This document shows, one piece after another, positions 17,518 to 24,609 of a stretch of DNA of 39,545 nucleotides. The notes below the pieces were generated by a model that searched no databases, was not told the DNA's origin, and saw only the letters and a list, made by a program, of their open reading frames with translations. This DNA comes from a virus: positions 1 to 39,545 of IMG/VR virus record IMGVR_UViG_3300009136_000018; one strand, written 5' to 3'. Numbering within the stretch: position 1 is the stretch's first letter; every line of letters starts with the position of its first letter. The position numbers and the translations under genes were made by a program.

Positions 17518-17775
17518 TCACTCCACCTTGAAGTCGAGAAGTTCTGCGAGCCACACCACCGTCGAGCGTTGCCCCGCATTGAAGGCGTGCTGGTTTGAGT
17601 CGATGTGGAACGCACCGGGGAACCGTTGCTTCATCAGCGCGAGCAGCTCGACGCCGTTAGGGTTGTGCAGTGCGTGCTGCACGATGTCGGCCTCCTTGCC
17701 GATCGTCTGGCGCCGCGCCTCGCGCAGTTTGTCCGTGGGTGTCGGTAGTGGCTTTAACTCAGCCGGCTTGTCCAC
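17518..17775 (-). CDS. Small Bbp19-like protein between portal and scaffold
   Basis: 85 residues, starting with GTG at 17775 and overlapping the portal gene by 17 nt. Residues 30-80 (QHALHNPNGVELLALM ... SNQHAFNAGQRSTVVWLAEL) match my recollection of the Bbp19-type small phage proteins, with a conserved G..LL..L and an AF..GQR. In such genomes it lies in the same portal-scaffold gap. Its role in head assembly is not established. Confidence 0.55.
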   Translation of the reverse strand: MDKPAELKPLPTPTDKLREARRQTIGKEADIVQHALHNPNGVELLALMKQRFPGAFHIDSNQHAFNAGQRSTVVWLAELLDFKVE

Positions 17776-19462
17776 CGCCTACCCCCGTCTGTCGACCGAC
17801 CTGTTCGAGCAGCTGGTTGGCGCCCTCCTCACCGAAGCCGGCGTTGAGCGCACCCTTGCCCTTGCCGATGGCCTCCATGCCGGCGCCTTCGGCCTGAGCC
17901 TGCTCGGCCATGCGCTGCTTCGCCATCGCCTGCTCGCGAGACTTGCGCAAGCGCTTGATGTCGATCTCGCTGCGCACGTTGGATGCCGGCACGCCCAGCG
18001 TCTCGCCCAGCTCGCGAGCGAAGGCATCGAAGTCGACGTTGTCCAGTATCTCTGGCTTGATCTGAGCCAGCGGCGCTAAGTTGTTGACCCACCTCGTCAT
18101 CGAGTCGGCCTCGGTCATGCGCTGCGCTCTCGCCAGCGGTCCCGTGTACTCGATGTCCATCTCGCCGCCGGCCTCCTTCAGCGACTCGGGCATCTCGGGC
18201 AGCTGGCCGGCGCGCATCAGTATCTTGAAGGTGCGGCTCACCAGCGGGTCGAGGAAGTCGTTCTGCAGGCGCCCCAGTGTGGGACCGAGCAGGCGCTGCA
18301 TCAGCTCGTAGCGCACGTTGACTTCGGTCGCCGTCATGGCTGGCGACTCCTTCAGCTCCAGTTGGTCCACGTGGAACGTCGTCCTGATGCTGGCCTGCAG
18401 GTTGTCCTTGGTCAGCTCGCTCACATCGAAGCGCGCCCCGCTCTCGTAGGGCTTCACGTCGTCGATGTTCTGCACCACCACCACGCCGCCAGGCTCCATG
18501 TCGAGGTCGCCCATCACGCCACGCTGGGTGGTGAGCGTCACAGGGTCGAGCACCTTCTCTGCCGATCGCAGGATGAGGTTGACCAGCTCGTTGAGCGTCA
18601 GTATGTCGGGCAGTGCCAGCATCGCCGGCGAGAACCCCCACTGGCTGCCGCTCATCATTCGCCACCGAGCCACGAACGCCGGCATCTCGTAGTAGCCGCC
18701 CTCCTCGCCGATGGGTGTGGCGTCATCGGCCATCACATAGCGCCAGCCGTAGGGTCGTTCGAGCACGCCCAGCGGTTGGTTGGTGTTCACGTCCTTCTTG
18801 TCGTCGCGCCTGAAGATGCAGAACAGCACCGTGTACTTGCGGTCCACCTCGGCGGCAGCCTCGTAGGCTGTGCGGATCTTCGCTGGGGTCTTGTCACCGA
18901 ACTTGGTCACCATCTGCCCCGCGGTCATCTCCATCTCACGGTAGAGGTTGCGCACGTCGCGGTTCCAATCCATGTCGAAGTAGCAGCCCCTGATGTGGAT
19001 CACCTGGAACTGCACGCCGTTCCACTCTTCCTCGCTCTCGGTCTCCTCGACCAGCACCGTGGTGCCGAAGCACACCAGATCCATGTAGGCCTCGGCAGCC
19101 TCGATGTTGAAGTTGCTGTCCTGCAGCGCCATGAACACCCTGTCCTCGCACTCTTCGAGCCACTCCTTGGCCTCCTTCATCTCGTTGAGGTCGTCAGTGC
19201 GGAAGCGCAGGCGGAACCACTGCGTAGCCGGCGAGGTGAGCGAGCCGTGGATGCTGGCGGCAAGCGACTGCGCTGCCATGGGTGCGGTGCTGTCGTAGAG
19301 TTCGCGCCGTCGCCACGTCAGCTCGTGCTCGCTCTTTTCCTCTTGGAAGAACTTGCCCCGACCAGGGCACACGAAGCGCTCGATGAGCTGCCAGTGCTCC
19401 TCGACAGTCTTGCGCACCGAGTAGTGCGCCTGCCATCGCTGAACTATGTCACGTGGGTGCAT
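17759..19462 (-). CDS. Portal (head-tail connector) protein
   Basis: 567 residues, starting HPRDIVQRWQAHYSVRKTVE with GGAGG 9 nt before the ATG. Typical features of T7-type connector proteins are the N-terminal RELYDSTAPMAAQSLAASIH followed by LTSPATQWFRL, the FGTTVLVEE strand, the long stem segment with SGSQWGFSPAMLALPDILTL, and the crown helix TATEVNVRYELMQRLLGPTL. A Gln/Ala/Gly-rich C-terminus ends it. It forms the dodecameric DNA-entry ring. It is about 30 residues longer than T7 gp8 (536). Confidence 0.92.
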   Translation of the reverse strand: MHPRDIVQRWQAHYSVRKTVEEHWQLIERFVCPGRGKFFQEEKSEHELTWRRRELYDSTAPMAAQSLAASIHGSLTSPATQWFRLRFRTDDLNEMKEAKEWLEECEDRVFMALQDSNFNIEAAEAYMDLVCFGTTVLVEETESEEEWNGVQFQVIHIRGCYFDMDWNRDVRNLYREMEMTAGQMVTKFGDKTPAKIRTAYEAAAEVDRKYTVLFCIFRRDDKKDVNTNQPLGVLERPYGWRYVMADDATPIGEEGGYYEMPAFVARWRMMSGSQWGFSPAMLALPDILTLNELVNLILRSAEKVLDPVTLTTQRGVMGDLDMEPGGVVVVQNIDDVKPYESGARFDVSELTKDNLQASIRTTFHVDQLELKESPAMTATEVNVRYELMQRLLGPTLGRLQNDFLDPLVSRTFKILMRAGQLPEMPESLKEAGGEMDIEYTGPLARAQRMTEADSMTRWVNNLAPLAQIKPEILDNVDFDAFARELGETLGVPASNVRSEIDIKRLRKSREQAMAKQRMAEQAQAEGAGMEAIGKGKGALNAGFGEEGANQLLEQVGRQTGVGGGQAG

Positions 19463-19928
19463 CAGGTTTGTCCTCCATCAGGAACGAGAGGTCGCCGCCA
19501 CCTGACAAGGCGCGCAGGTTCATCACGTTGTTGAACTCTTCGAGCTTCTTTCGGCCCATGGTCACGACATCGAGGGGGAGCTTCGAGGTACGGACCAGCT
19601 CGTCGATGCCCACGTTGTTGTAGAAGATGATGGCCGAGCGACAGTCGAACTCGCGACACCGTCGTGGCGCCTGGCTGTGGATGCTGCAGCCTTCGAGACC
19701 GCTCTCACTGGTGATGAGATAGACGCACTTGCCGTCCACGTTGCGCAGCCGCCACTCGCCATGGTCATCCTTGACCGTGTCGAACATCACCTCTTCGGCC
19801 TGGTCGACCTTCGCACCCACCTCGCCACGGCAACACGCAATGCAGCCGTCGCAGTCGATGGCGAAGTCGCTGTCGGTGAACGACTCGGCGAGTACTGCGA
19901 TCGCCGGCGTTAGTGCGTCCTTAGACAC
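19449..19928 (-). CDS. Cys-cluster (YkgJ-like) metal-binding protein
   Basis: 159 residues from GTG 19928, which overlaps the stop of the preceding gene; the longer frame from 20105 lies inside that gene. It contains CDGCIACC (about residues 25-32), GKCVYLI, GCSIHSQAPRRCREFDC, the signature of the zinc/iron-chelating Cys-cluster family (CxxCxxCC followed by further Cys pairs, as in E. coli YkgJ). The C-terminus is helical. It lies between TerL and the portal, an odd place for such a protein. Its role is unknown; a metal or redox function in the infected cell or packaging chaperone activity would both be speculative. Confidence 0.7.
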   Translation of the reverse strand: MSKDALTPAIAVLAESFTDSDFAIDCDGCIACCRGEVGAKVDQAEEVMFDTVKDDHGEWRLRNVDGKCVYLITSESGLEGCSIHSQAPRRCREFDCRSAIIFYNNVGIDELVRTSKLPLDVVTMGRKKLEEFNNVMNLRALSGGGDLSFLMEDKPDAPT

Positions 19929-20379
19929 TGACGCCAGGGGGCAGCTGTCCACCACCTGAGCCAGGACCACGCCCTGCGCTGCCACCACCTCGCGGCTCTT
20001 TCGGCGTCTCGCCAACTGGCACGCCTGGCGGTAGCTCGCCGGGGTTGCCCACGTCATGCCCACCGCACTCGGGACCAGGCGGCAGGCCTCGGCCAGCGTC
20101 GGCACTCATCATGGGGTCGACCGCGGGGCCTGGCGGCATCGGGTTGCCGTTGTTGCCTGACATGCCGAGCGGGATGCCGTTGGCCGGCGGCAAGCCTGAG
20201 CCTGTCATCGCGGCGCCCATGCTTCCCGAGTTCGGGGGCGGCATGTTGATGCTGCCAGCACCAGGGCTCTCGCTCTTGTTGTCGGCGCCCTTCGCACCGT
20301 GCACCACCTCGCCGGGATAGTAGGCGGGGCCCTTCTCGGTCTTCGACATCTTCTCGTAGGTGGGATCGGTGTCACGCAT
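19921..20379 (-). CDS. Low-complexity Pro/Gly/Met-rich protein
   Basis: 152 residues. ATG 20379 overlaps the TerL stop (ATGCGTGA). The first 30 residues are charged (TYEKMSKTEKGPAYYPGEVV) and the rest is Gly/Pro/Met/Asn rich (PPNSGSMGAAMTGSGLPPA) with no predicted fold. Its place between terminase and portal and the stop-start coupling show it is expressed. It resembles disordered tether or linker proteins. Function unknown. Confidence 0.6.
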   Translation of the reverse strand: MRDTDPTYEKMSKTEKGPAYYPGEVVHGAKGADNKSESPGAGSINMPPPNSGSMGAAMTGSGLPPANGIPLGMSGNNGNPMPPGPAVDPMMSADAGRGLPPGPECGGHDVGNPGELPPGVPVGETPKEPRGGGSAGRGPGSGGGQLPPGVSV

Positions 20380-21826
20380 GGCTGTGTCCTCGTGGTGGTG
20401 GTCGTGGATACCTCAGTGCCCCGCTACGTACCACGCGGGGCTTGCGAGTACGACCCACCGATGACTCGATGAGCTTGTCGCCCTCGCCGGCGCCGACCAA
20501 TCCGTACTCGCAGGCCTCGACGATGTGGCTGTAGATGTTCTTGTCGGGCTTGTCGTGGAACCGCTCCTCACCCGTCACCGACATGCGTCGATACTTGAAG
20601 CCGCCGGCCAGTCCCTTGCGCAGCATTCGACACTTCGGCGACACCTGGAACCCTGGCTTGCCGTTCATCCCGAGACGAGAGAGTTGCCGTGACAGGGCGC
20701 CTCGTCTGATCACTTCGTCGTTGGTCCACACTGGTTGCGCCGGGATGCCGCTCGCCTGCAGCACCATGAACGGCGTCTCCTTGTCGGTCTGCGCTCGCTG
20801 GTCGCCGGCAGGGTCGCCCCAGAAGTCGATGCCAGTAGCGAAGCCGTACTCCTTCTGGAGCTTCGTGTTGAGCAGCTCGGCGAAGCGGTCGGTGGCAGTG
20901 TCCTCGGTGACCAGCTCGTCGATGGCACACCACTGTCCCCACTGGTTCTGCTGCAGGAACGCAGCCGCCGGCGTCAGGCCGAAGTCGATGCCGATGACCA
21001 GCGCGTCCTCGTGATTGAAGGGGATGATGTCGGCGCTGGCGTGCACGTCGTCCTGGTACGTGGGGTGCACTGGCTTGCCTTCCATGACGAAGCCGTACCT
21101 GCCGTGCACGTAGACGTTGACCCACTCCTGGTCGTGACCGTGCTGCAGCCGCTCATAGTATTGGTCGGGCAAGTTGTCGAGGTTCTCGGCGTGCACACTG
21201 AGCCCACTGGGCTGATGGAAGATGGCGAACCCCGGTGGTCGCTCCTCCTCGAAGATGCGATACCACCAGTGGTCCTCGTCGCACGGGTTGGTGTCCATGA
21301 TGATGCAGGCCTGCGTTGCGCCACCGTCGCGCTTCGCTGGGTAGCGACCGACACGACCCTGCAACATGTCGAGCACTGGCTTCGGTATCTCGCGAGCTTC
21401 GTTGAGCCACGCCCACGTCAGCTCCAACGACAGCAGCTTCTTGATGTCCTTCAGGTGGTCGAGGGCTCGGAACAGGATCTCGATGTGCATCTTCGGCGAG
21501 ACCATGTGGAGCGTCATGTTCACCTCGTCCCATCGACCGACACGTGCCGGCACCACCCAGTCGTTCCAGGTGTTGAGCGTGGTGTCTTTGAGTTCGCGGT
21601 AGGTGTTGCGGATGACGCAGCCACGAGCACGCACTACACCGTCGGGACCAGGCAACTGCGCCATCGACAAGCGCATCAGCTCCATGACGCACGCCACTGA
21701 CTTGCCGCTACCGAGCGGTCCCACCAGGGCGCGGATGAAGGCGTCGCTTTGATGGAACCTGGCACAGGTGGGCGACGCATCGTAGTACACGTCGAGCGGT
21801 CCACTGGTCTGTTCAGCTAGCGCCAT
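20372..21826 (-). CDS. terL: Terminase large subunit
   Basis: 484 residues. ATPase domain: Walker A GPLGSGKS at 36-43, Walker B with TWAWLNEARE at 137-146 (the acidic pair follows the hydrophobic strand). Nuclease domain (RNase H fold): VIGIDFGL with Asp281, FWGDPAGD with Asp338, and a distal HDKPDKNIYSHIVEACEYGL that supplies the third acidic site. It cleaves and pumps concatemeric DNA into the procapsid through the portal. The gene overlaps terS by 14 nt and the next gene by 8 nt. Confidence 0.93.
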   Translation of the reverse strand: MALAEQTSGPLDVYYDASPTCARFHQSDAFIRALVGPLGSGKSVACVMELMRLSMAQLPGPDGVVRARGCVIRNTYRELKDTTLNTWNDWVVPARVGRWDEVNMTLHMVSPKMHIEILFRALDHLKDIKKLLSLELTWAWLNEAREIPKPVLDMLQGRVGRYPAKRDGGATQACIIMDTNPCDEDHWWYRIFEEERPPGFAIFHQPSGLSVHAENLDNLPDQYYERLQHGHDQEWVNVYVHGRYGFVMEGKPVHPTYQDDVHASADIIPFNHEDALVIGIDFGLTPAAAFLQQNQWGQWCAIDELVTEDTATDRFAELLNTKLQKEYGFATGIDFWGDPAGDQRAQTDKETPFMVLQASGIPAQPVWTNDEVIRRGALSRQLSRLGMNGKPGFQVSPKCRMLRKGLAGGFKYRRMSVTGEERFHDKPDKNIYSHIVEACEYGLVGAGEGDKLIESSVGRTRKPRVVRSGALRYPRPPPRGHSHA

Positions 21827-22163
21827 TGCCCTTCTTCGCTGCTGCGCCCAGGTTCATGTGGAGAGTGAGGCCGAAGCCTTCGCCGTCAGCGGTGTGCTCG
21901 ATGCTCTTCAGCTTGGGCGCCACGTACTGTGCCACCTCACGCAGCATCGCCTCGCGAGTCGACAGTGGATACTTCGGGACGGTGACCTTCTTGCCCTTCT
22001 CGATGGCCTGCTCTGTGGCTGTCACCATCTCGGCCATCGCGAGCACTGGGTGGAAGTGCGGGTCACCGATGTGCTCACGGATCTGCGCGAGCAGGTCGGC
22101 CTTGTCCTTGTTGGGGGTGCCGGCCTTGCGCCCACCAGTCTTGGGTTTGTTCGGTCCAGCCAT
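21813..22163 (-). CDS. terS: Probable terminase small subunit
   Basis: 116 residues, first gene of the late block and overlapping TerL by 14 nt. The N-terminus GPNKPKTGGRKAGTPNKDKA is a Lys/Gly-rich arm common in small terminases and their relatives. It is followed by LLAQIREHIGDPHFHPVLAM and REAMLREVAQYVAPKLKSIE, helical segments suited to oligomerisation. It should recognise the packaging site and present DNA to TerL. The call rests on position plus this N-terminal pattern. Confidence 0.75.
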   Translation of the reverse strand: MAGPNKPKTGGRKAGTPNKDKADLLAQIREHIGDPHFHPVLAMAEMVTATEQAIEKGKKVTVPKYPLSTREAMLREVAQYVAPKLKSIEHTADGEGFGLTLHMNLGAAAKKGNGAS

Positions 22164-22253
22164 CTCTACTTTAGAAGAGCCACACTCGACGTGCCGTGGA
22201 GTTCACCGATGCCTGTCCAGTGACCCTGACGACACGCCGAGCGCTACCCCGCA

Positions 22254-22268
22254 TGCGGTTTGACCGCA
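22254..22268 (-). other. Hairpin in the terS leader
   Basis: Minus-strand TGCGGT-CAA-ACCGCA, a perfect 6-bp stem with a 3-nt loop. It begins right at the -10 box of the proposed terS promoter, so it would form at the 5' end of the late mRNA or serve as a palindromic protein site. Confidence 0.45.
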
Positions 22269-22295
22269 CCTTACCGGGCTTTACGTATACGTCAA
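22268..22295 (-). promoter_or_regulatory. Candidate late promoter before terS
   Basis: Minus-strand TTGACG (22295..22290), 16-nt spacer, TAAGGT (22273..22268). The spacer starts with a perfect 10-bp palindrome ACGTATACGT that overlaps the end of the -35 box. A GTTGA half-site of the early operators is also present here. The -10 box is weak (TAnnnT), so an activator may be needed, consistent with late timing. Confidence 0.45.
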
Positions 22296-22306
22296 CCCGA
22301 TGATGG

Positions 22307-22603
22307 TCAGGGTCGTGGCTTGGGGTTTCTCACTGGGGGGTTGTCGATGGGTCTGCCGCGGATGAGACCGGCGCGAGCACGAGCTGCTACCGCCTGGCCG
22401 AAGTCGCTGGGGTTCACCTCGTCATCCCATGCAGCGTGGTCAGGCCTGTTGCCTGGCAGCGTGTTGAACAGGATGCGGTCGCAGTAGATGCACAGCGTGC
22501 GGTCGCCGGCACCGTAGGGTGGGAGGTTCTCGGGGTCGGCTACCTCGGGGAGACGCTGCTTACGGGCACAGGGGCACTGGTTCGTCAGGGGCATGCCTGC
22601 CAT
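22307..22603 (-). CDS. Small Cys-containing protein, unknown function
   Basis: 98 residues from ATG 22603; the longer upstream frame lies inside the previous gene. It contains NQCPCARKQRLPEV and RTLCIYCDRILFN, two Cys pairs that look like a zinc ribbon, followed by a polar tail with FGQAVAARARAGLIRGRPI. Last gene of the divergent operon. The second Cys pair is CxxC, spaced about 30 residues from the first. Confidence 0.65.
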   Translation of the reverse strand: MAGMPLTNQCPCARKQRLPEVADPENLPPYGAGDRTLCIYCDRILFNTLPGNRPDHAAWDDEVNPSDFGQAVAARARAGLIRGRPIDNPPVRNPKPRP

Positions 22604-22623
22604 GGGGACAATCCTCGCATCGC

Positions 22624-22869
22624 CTAAAGTGGAAGGGTGGACTGTACTCCAACTGAACCGACGGCTGATGGCAACCCGGTCGTGAACACCCGTCCCGTGA
22701 CCTGCTCCACGAGAAGCTCGATGCGCCTGACGCAGACCGGGCACGCCTTCGTTCCCCCACAGTCTGGGCACGGCGCTGGGCACCAGTCTTCGGTCCATCC
22801 ATCAACGTGGGACCACTCGGTCACCACCCCAGAGGGGTAGTTGTGCATCGGGAGCTTGGCTTTGCGCAT
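22624..22869 (-). CDS. Small zinc-ribbon-like protein
   Basis: 81 residues. The centre reads CPAPCPDCGGTKACPVCVRR (about residues 30-49), two CxxC pairs with spacing of a zinc ribbon or DnaJ-like zinc finger. It overlaps the winged-helix gene by 68 nt, long for this genome, so either start may be later. Function unknown. Confidence 0.6.
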   Translation of the reverse strand: MRKAKLPMHNYPSGVVTEWSHVDGWTEDWCPAPCPDCGGTKACPVCVRRIELLVEQVTGRVFTTGLPSAVGSVGVQSTLPL

Positions 22870-23185
22870 CGCGTTCGTCCACTGGTTCGAGTACCGGGGT
22901 GTTGTTCAGGGCTGCGACCCACACCGGGTGCGCTTTGTACTTCGTCACACGACACACCCGCGGGGGGAGTTCGACCAGTGCCGGCGGCTCACGCTTATGC
23001 AGCAGGTAGTTCACCGCACCGCACACCGAGGAGAGGCGAATGCCTGAGCGCTCTTCGAGTTCTGCTCGGGTGAGCGGCTCTTCGGCGGCGGCCAGGTGAC
23101 GGAGGAGGTGCAGCTGCTGCTTCGCGGTGATGCCGAGCGCAGTGACAATGCGGTAGGCCTCCATCGAAGTGTCGGCGACCGTCAT
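22802..23185 (-). CDS. Winged-helix DNA-binding protein
   Basis: 127 residues from ATG 23185, overlapping the QueC-like stop (ATGA). Residues 15-70 (TAKQQLHLLRHLAAAEEPLT, RAELEERSGIRLSSVCGAVN, then LVELPPRVC) fit a MarR/IclR-like winged helix: helix, recognition helix, then a two-strand wing. The C-terminal half is polar. It could regulate this operon or other phage promoters; no operator is tied to it. Confidence 0.65.
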   Translation of the reverse strand: MTVADTSMEAYRIVTALGITAKQQLHLLRHLAAAEEPLTRAELEERSGIRLSSVCGAVNYLLHKREPPALVELPPRVCRVTKYKAHPVWVAALNNTPVLEPVDERDAQSQAPDAQLPLWGGDRVVPR

Positions 23186-23745
23186 TGGCCGATGCACTTG
23201 TAGCAGACACCGCACGGCTCTTCGGCTGACGGTCCCAGGTAACAGGCCACCGTCATCTCGCGCATGTACGCCGGCACCAGTTCAGCACGCTCGGCACGTT
23301 CGAGGCCTTCGAGAGGGTAGAGCACCTCGCCGGCGTAGGCGTACTGTTGCATTGCGGTCAGCCACCACCGCCTGATGCGGTTGTCGTGCTCGGGCACTTC
23401 GAGGAAGTCGGTGCCGAACGCCACGCTGTCGTAGCGGTGCGCCTTGTCTGCCGGGTACACGCAGGGGTCGCCGGCGTGGTGCATGATGGTCGAGATGCAC
23501 ACCGGCACCCAGCTGTACTTGGCGAAGCTCGTCACGGGGAACATCATGCGCGCCAGGATTTCGATGGGCAGGTTCAGCTCGCCGGCCAGGGTGTGCGCGG
23601 CCTGCGTCTGCACCTCTCCGAAGTTGGTGCCCTGGATGAGCCACACGACGTGCCCGAGCCTCACGTCGTAGCCCTGCTCCTTGAGCACGATCGCCGCGGC
23701 CAACGAGTCGAGGCCTCCACTGAACGATAGCAGGCAGGTCTTCAT
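23182..23745 (-). CDS. QueC-like PP-loop ATPase (7-cyano-7-deazaguanine synthase family)
   Basis: 187 residues. PP-loop SGGLDS at 9-14, preceded by the hydrophobic strand CLLSF, which binds ATP pyrophosphate. C-terminal zinc site: Cys168, Cys178, Cys181, Cys184, in ACYLGPSAEEPCGVCYKC, the spacing used by QueC. The family converts 7-carboxy-7-deazaguanine to preQ0 using ATP and ammonia, the precursor of queuosine in tRNA and of deazaguanine DNA modifications in phages. No other preQ0 genes (FolE, QueD, QueE) and no transglycosylase are visible, so substrate would have to come from the host. ATG overlaps the preceding stop, and its stop overlaps the winged-helix gene. It is somewhat shorter than bacterial QueC (about 220-230). 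Confidence 0.8.
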   Translation of the reverse strand: MKTCLLSFSGGLDSLAAAIVLKEQGYDVRLGHVVWLIQGTNFGEVQTQAAHTLAGELNLPIEILARMMFPVTSFAKYSWVPVCISTIMHHAGDPCVYPADKAHRYDSVAFGTDFLEVPEHDNRIRRWWLTAMQQYAYAGEVLYPLEGLERAERAELVPAYMREMTVACYLGPSAEEPCGVCYKCIGQ

Positions 23746-24104
23746 GCCGCGCTCCTAATGTCGAAGCTCTCCAGGGTCCGACCGTTCCACAACTGGGTCT
23801 CTTCATCATCGCTCCAGGTGAAGGGCACGTACTCCTGAATGTATTCAAGGTGAGCTTCGCGCAGCTCCCCCATGGCCCAACAGAAACCGAGCGCGGCGAG
23901 GGAGTCGTCGAGGTCAGCGCACCGCTCGCACATCTTATGCGCGCTGGCATCGCCCTCGTAGACGTAGAAGATGCGCCGGTACTCGTCGCCTGGCTCGATG
24001 GTGCGCCGGCACTCCCCGCAGACATGCTGCTTGCGCGCCGTGCGGTCCTCGGGTTGCCACAGCTCGGGGCCCTCATCCCAGCCGCAATCACACGAGAGAC
24101 TCAC
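23742..24104 (-). CDS. Cys-rich zinc-binding protein
   Basis: 120 residues, starting with GTG at 24104, which overlaps the stop of the microprotein. CDCG at the start, then HVCGECRRTIEPGDEYRRIF and HKMCERCADLDDSL: a CxxC pair, the I-x-PGD-x-Y segment and a second CxxC, common in phage proteins of a treble-clef-like type. The C-terminal half has FTWSDDEETQLWNG. It is coupled to the QueC-like gene by an ATGA overlap. It may deliver metal or bind nucleic acid, but no function is known. Confidence 0.7.
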   Translation of the reverse strand: MSLSCDCGWDEGPELWQPEDRTARKQHVCGECRRTIEPGDEYRRIFYVYEGDASAHKMCERCADLDDSLAALGFCWAMGELREAHLEYIQEYVPFTWSDDEETQLWNGRTLESFDIRSAA

Positions 24105-24187
24105 CAGCGCACCATCACGACGATGAGCACAGCCCAGAGTGCGATGCTCGGGGGGATGCCGTACAGCACACCCGTCCAGAACCTCAC
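24101..24187 (-). CDS. 28-residue membrane microprotein
   Basis: GTG at 24187 overlaps the stop of the VRR-NUC gene (GTGA), and its TGA overlaps the GTG of the Cys-rich gene. The product is one hydrophobic helix: after RFWTG it runs VLYGIPPSIALWAVLIVVM and ends VRW. This double stop-start coupling, the same arrangement as other genes in the operon, and the clear membrane helix support a real gene. Without it the neighbouring genes would be 79 nt apart in an otherwise gapless operon. Confidence 0.6.
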   Translation of the reverse strand: MRFWTGVLYGIPPSIALWAVLIVVMVRW

Positions 24188-24609
24188 ACCAATCCCTTCA
24201 CCCGCATCGAGCGCACCACGCTGTCCACTACCGGGTCGGCATCGGGCAGGGAAGGTGCTCTCACGTACTCGTCGAAGAACTCGCGAGCTTCGTCCCATCC
24301 GTAGTGCACCCCCGTGTAAAAGCCGCACAGATCTAGTCTCGTGATCCAGTCGGCTTGGGATTCGGTGACGGCAGACGGTGGCGCGCCTGGTCGCTTGAGT
24401 TCGGACACCGCACCGCAGTAGCCGGCACGTGGGAGGAAGAGCCAGTTGTCGAGCGGTCCCGCGGTGACGCCGGCGAGCCACATGTGGTGGCGCTCGCTCT
24501 TCGATGCGCGCTCGTTCGGCCAGTGGGCAAAGCTATCCCTCCACCACTGCGTCCTCACCCACTGCACCAGCGCTTCCTGATGCTCGCGCTCGCTGCCCTT
24601 GTTCGACAC
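24184..24609 (-). CDS. VRR-NUC-type PD-(D/E)XK nuclease
   Basis: 141 residues. N-terminal SEREHQEALVQWVRT, then AGVTAGPLDNWLFLPRAG, VSELKRPGA and TESQADWITRL. This is the VRR-NUC order: an N-terminal Glu/His helix, the GxxD motif with Asp in GPLDNW, the catalytic E-x-K in SELKRP, then Q in ESQADW. Such phage nucleases act as Holliday-junction or structure-specific endonucleases, which would suit ERF-driven recombination. It overlaps the HNH gene by 77 nt. Confidence 0.82.
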   Translation of the reverse strand: MSNKGSEREHQEALVQWVRTQWWRDSFAHWPNERASKSERHHMWLAGVTAGPLDNWLFLPRAGYCGAVSELKRPGAPPSAVTESQADWITRLDLCGFYTGVHYGWDEAREFFDEYVRAPSLPDADPVVDSVVRSMRVKGLV

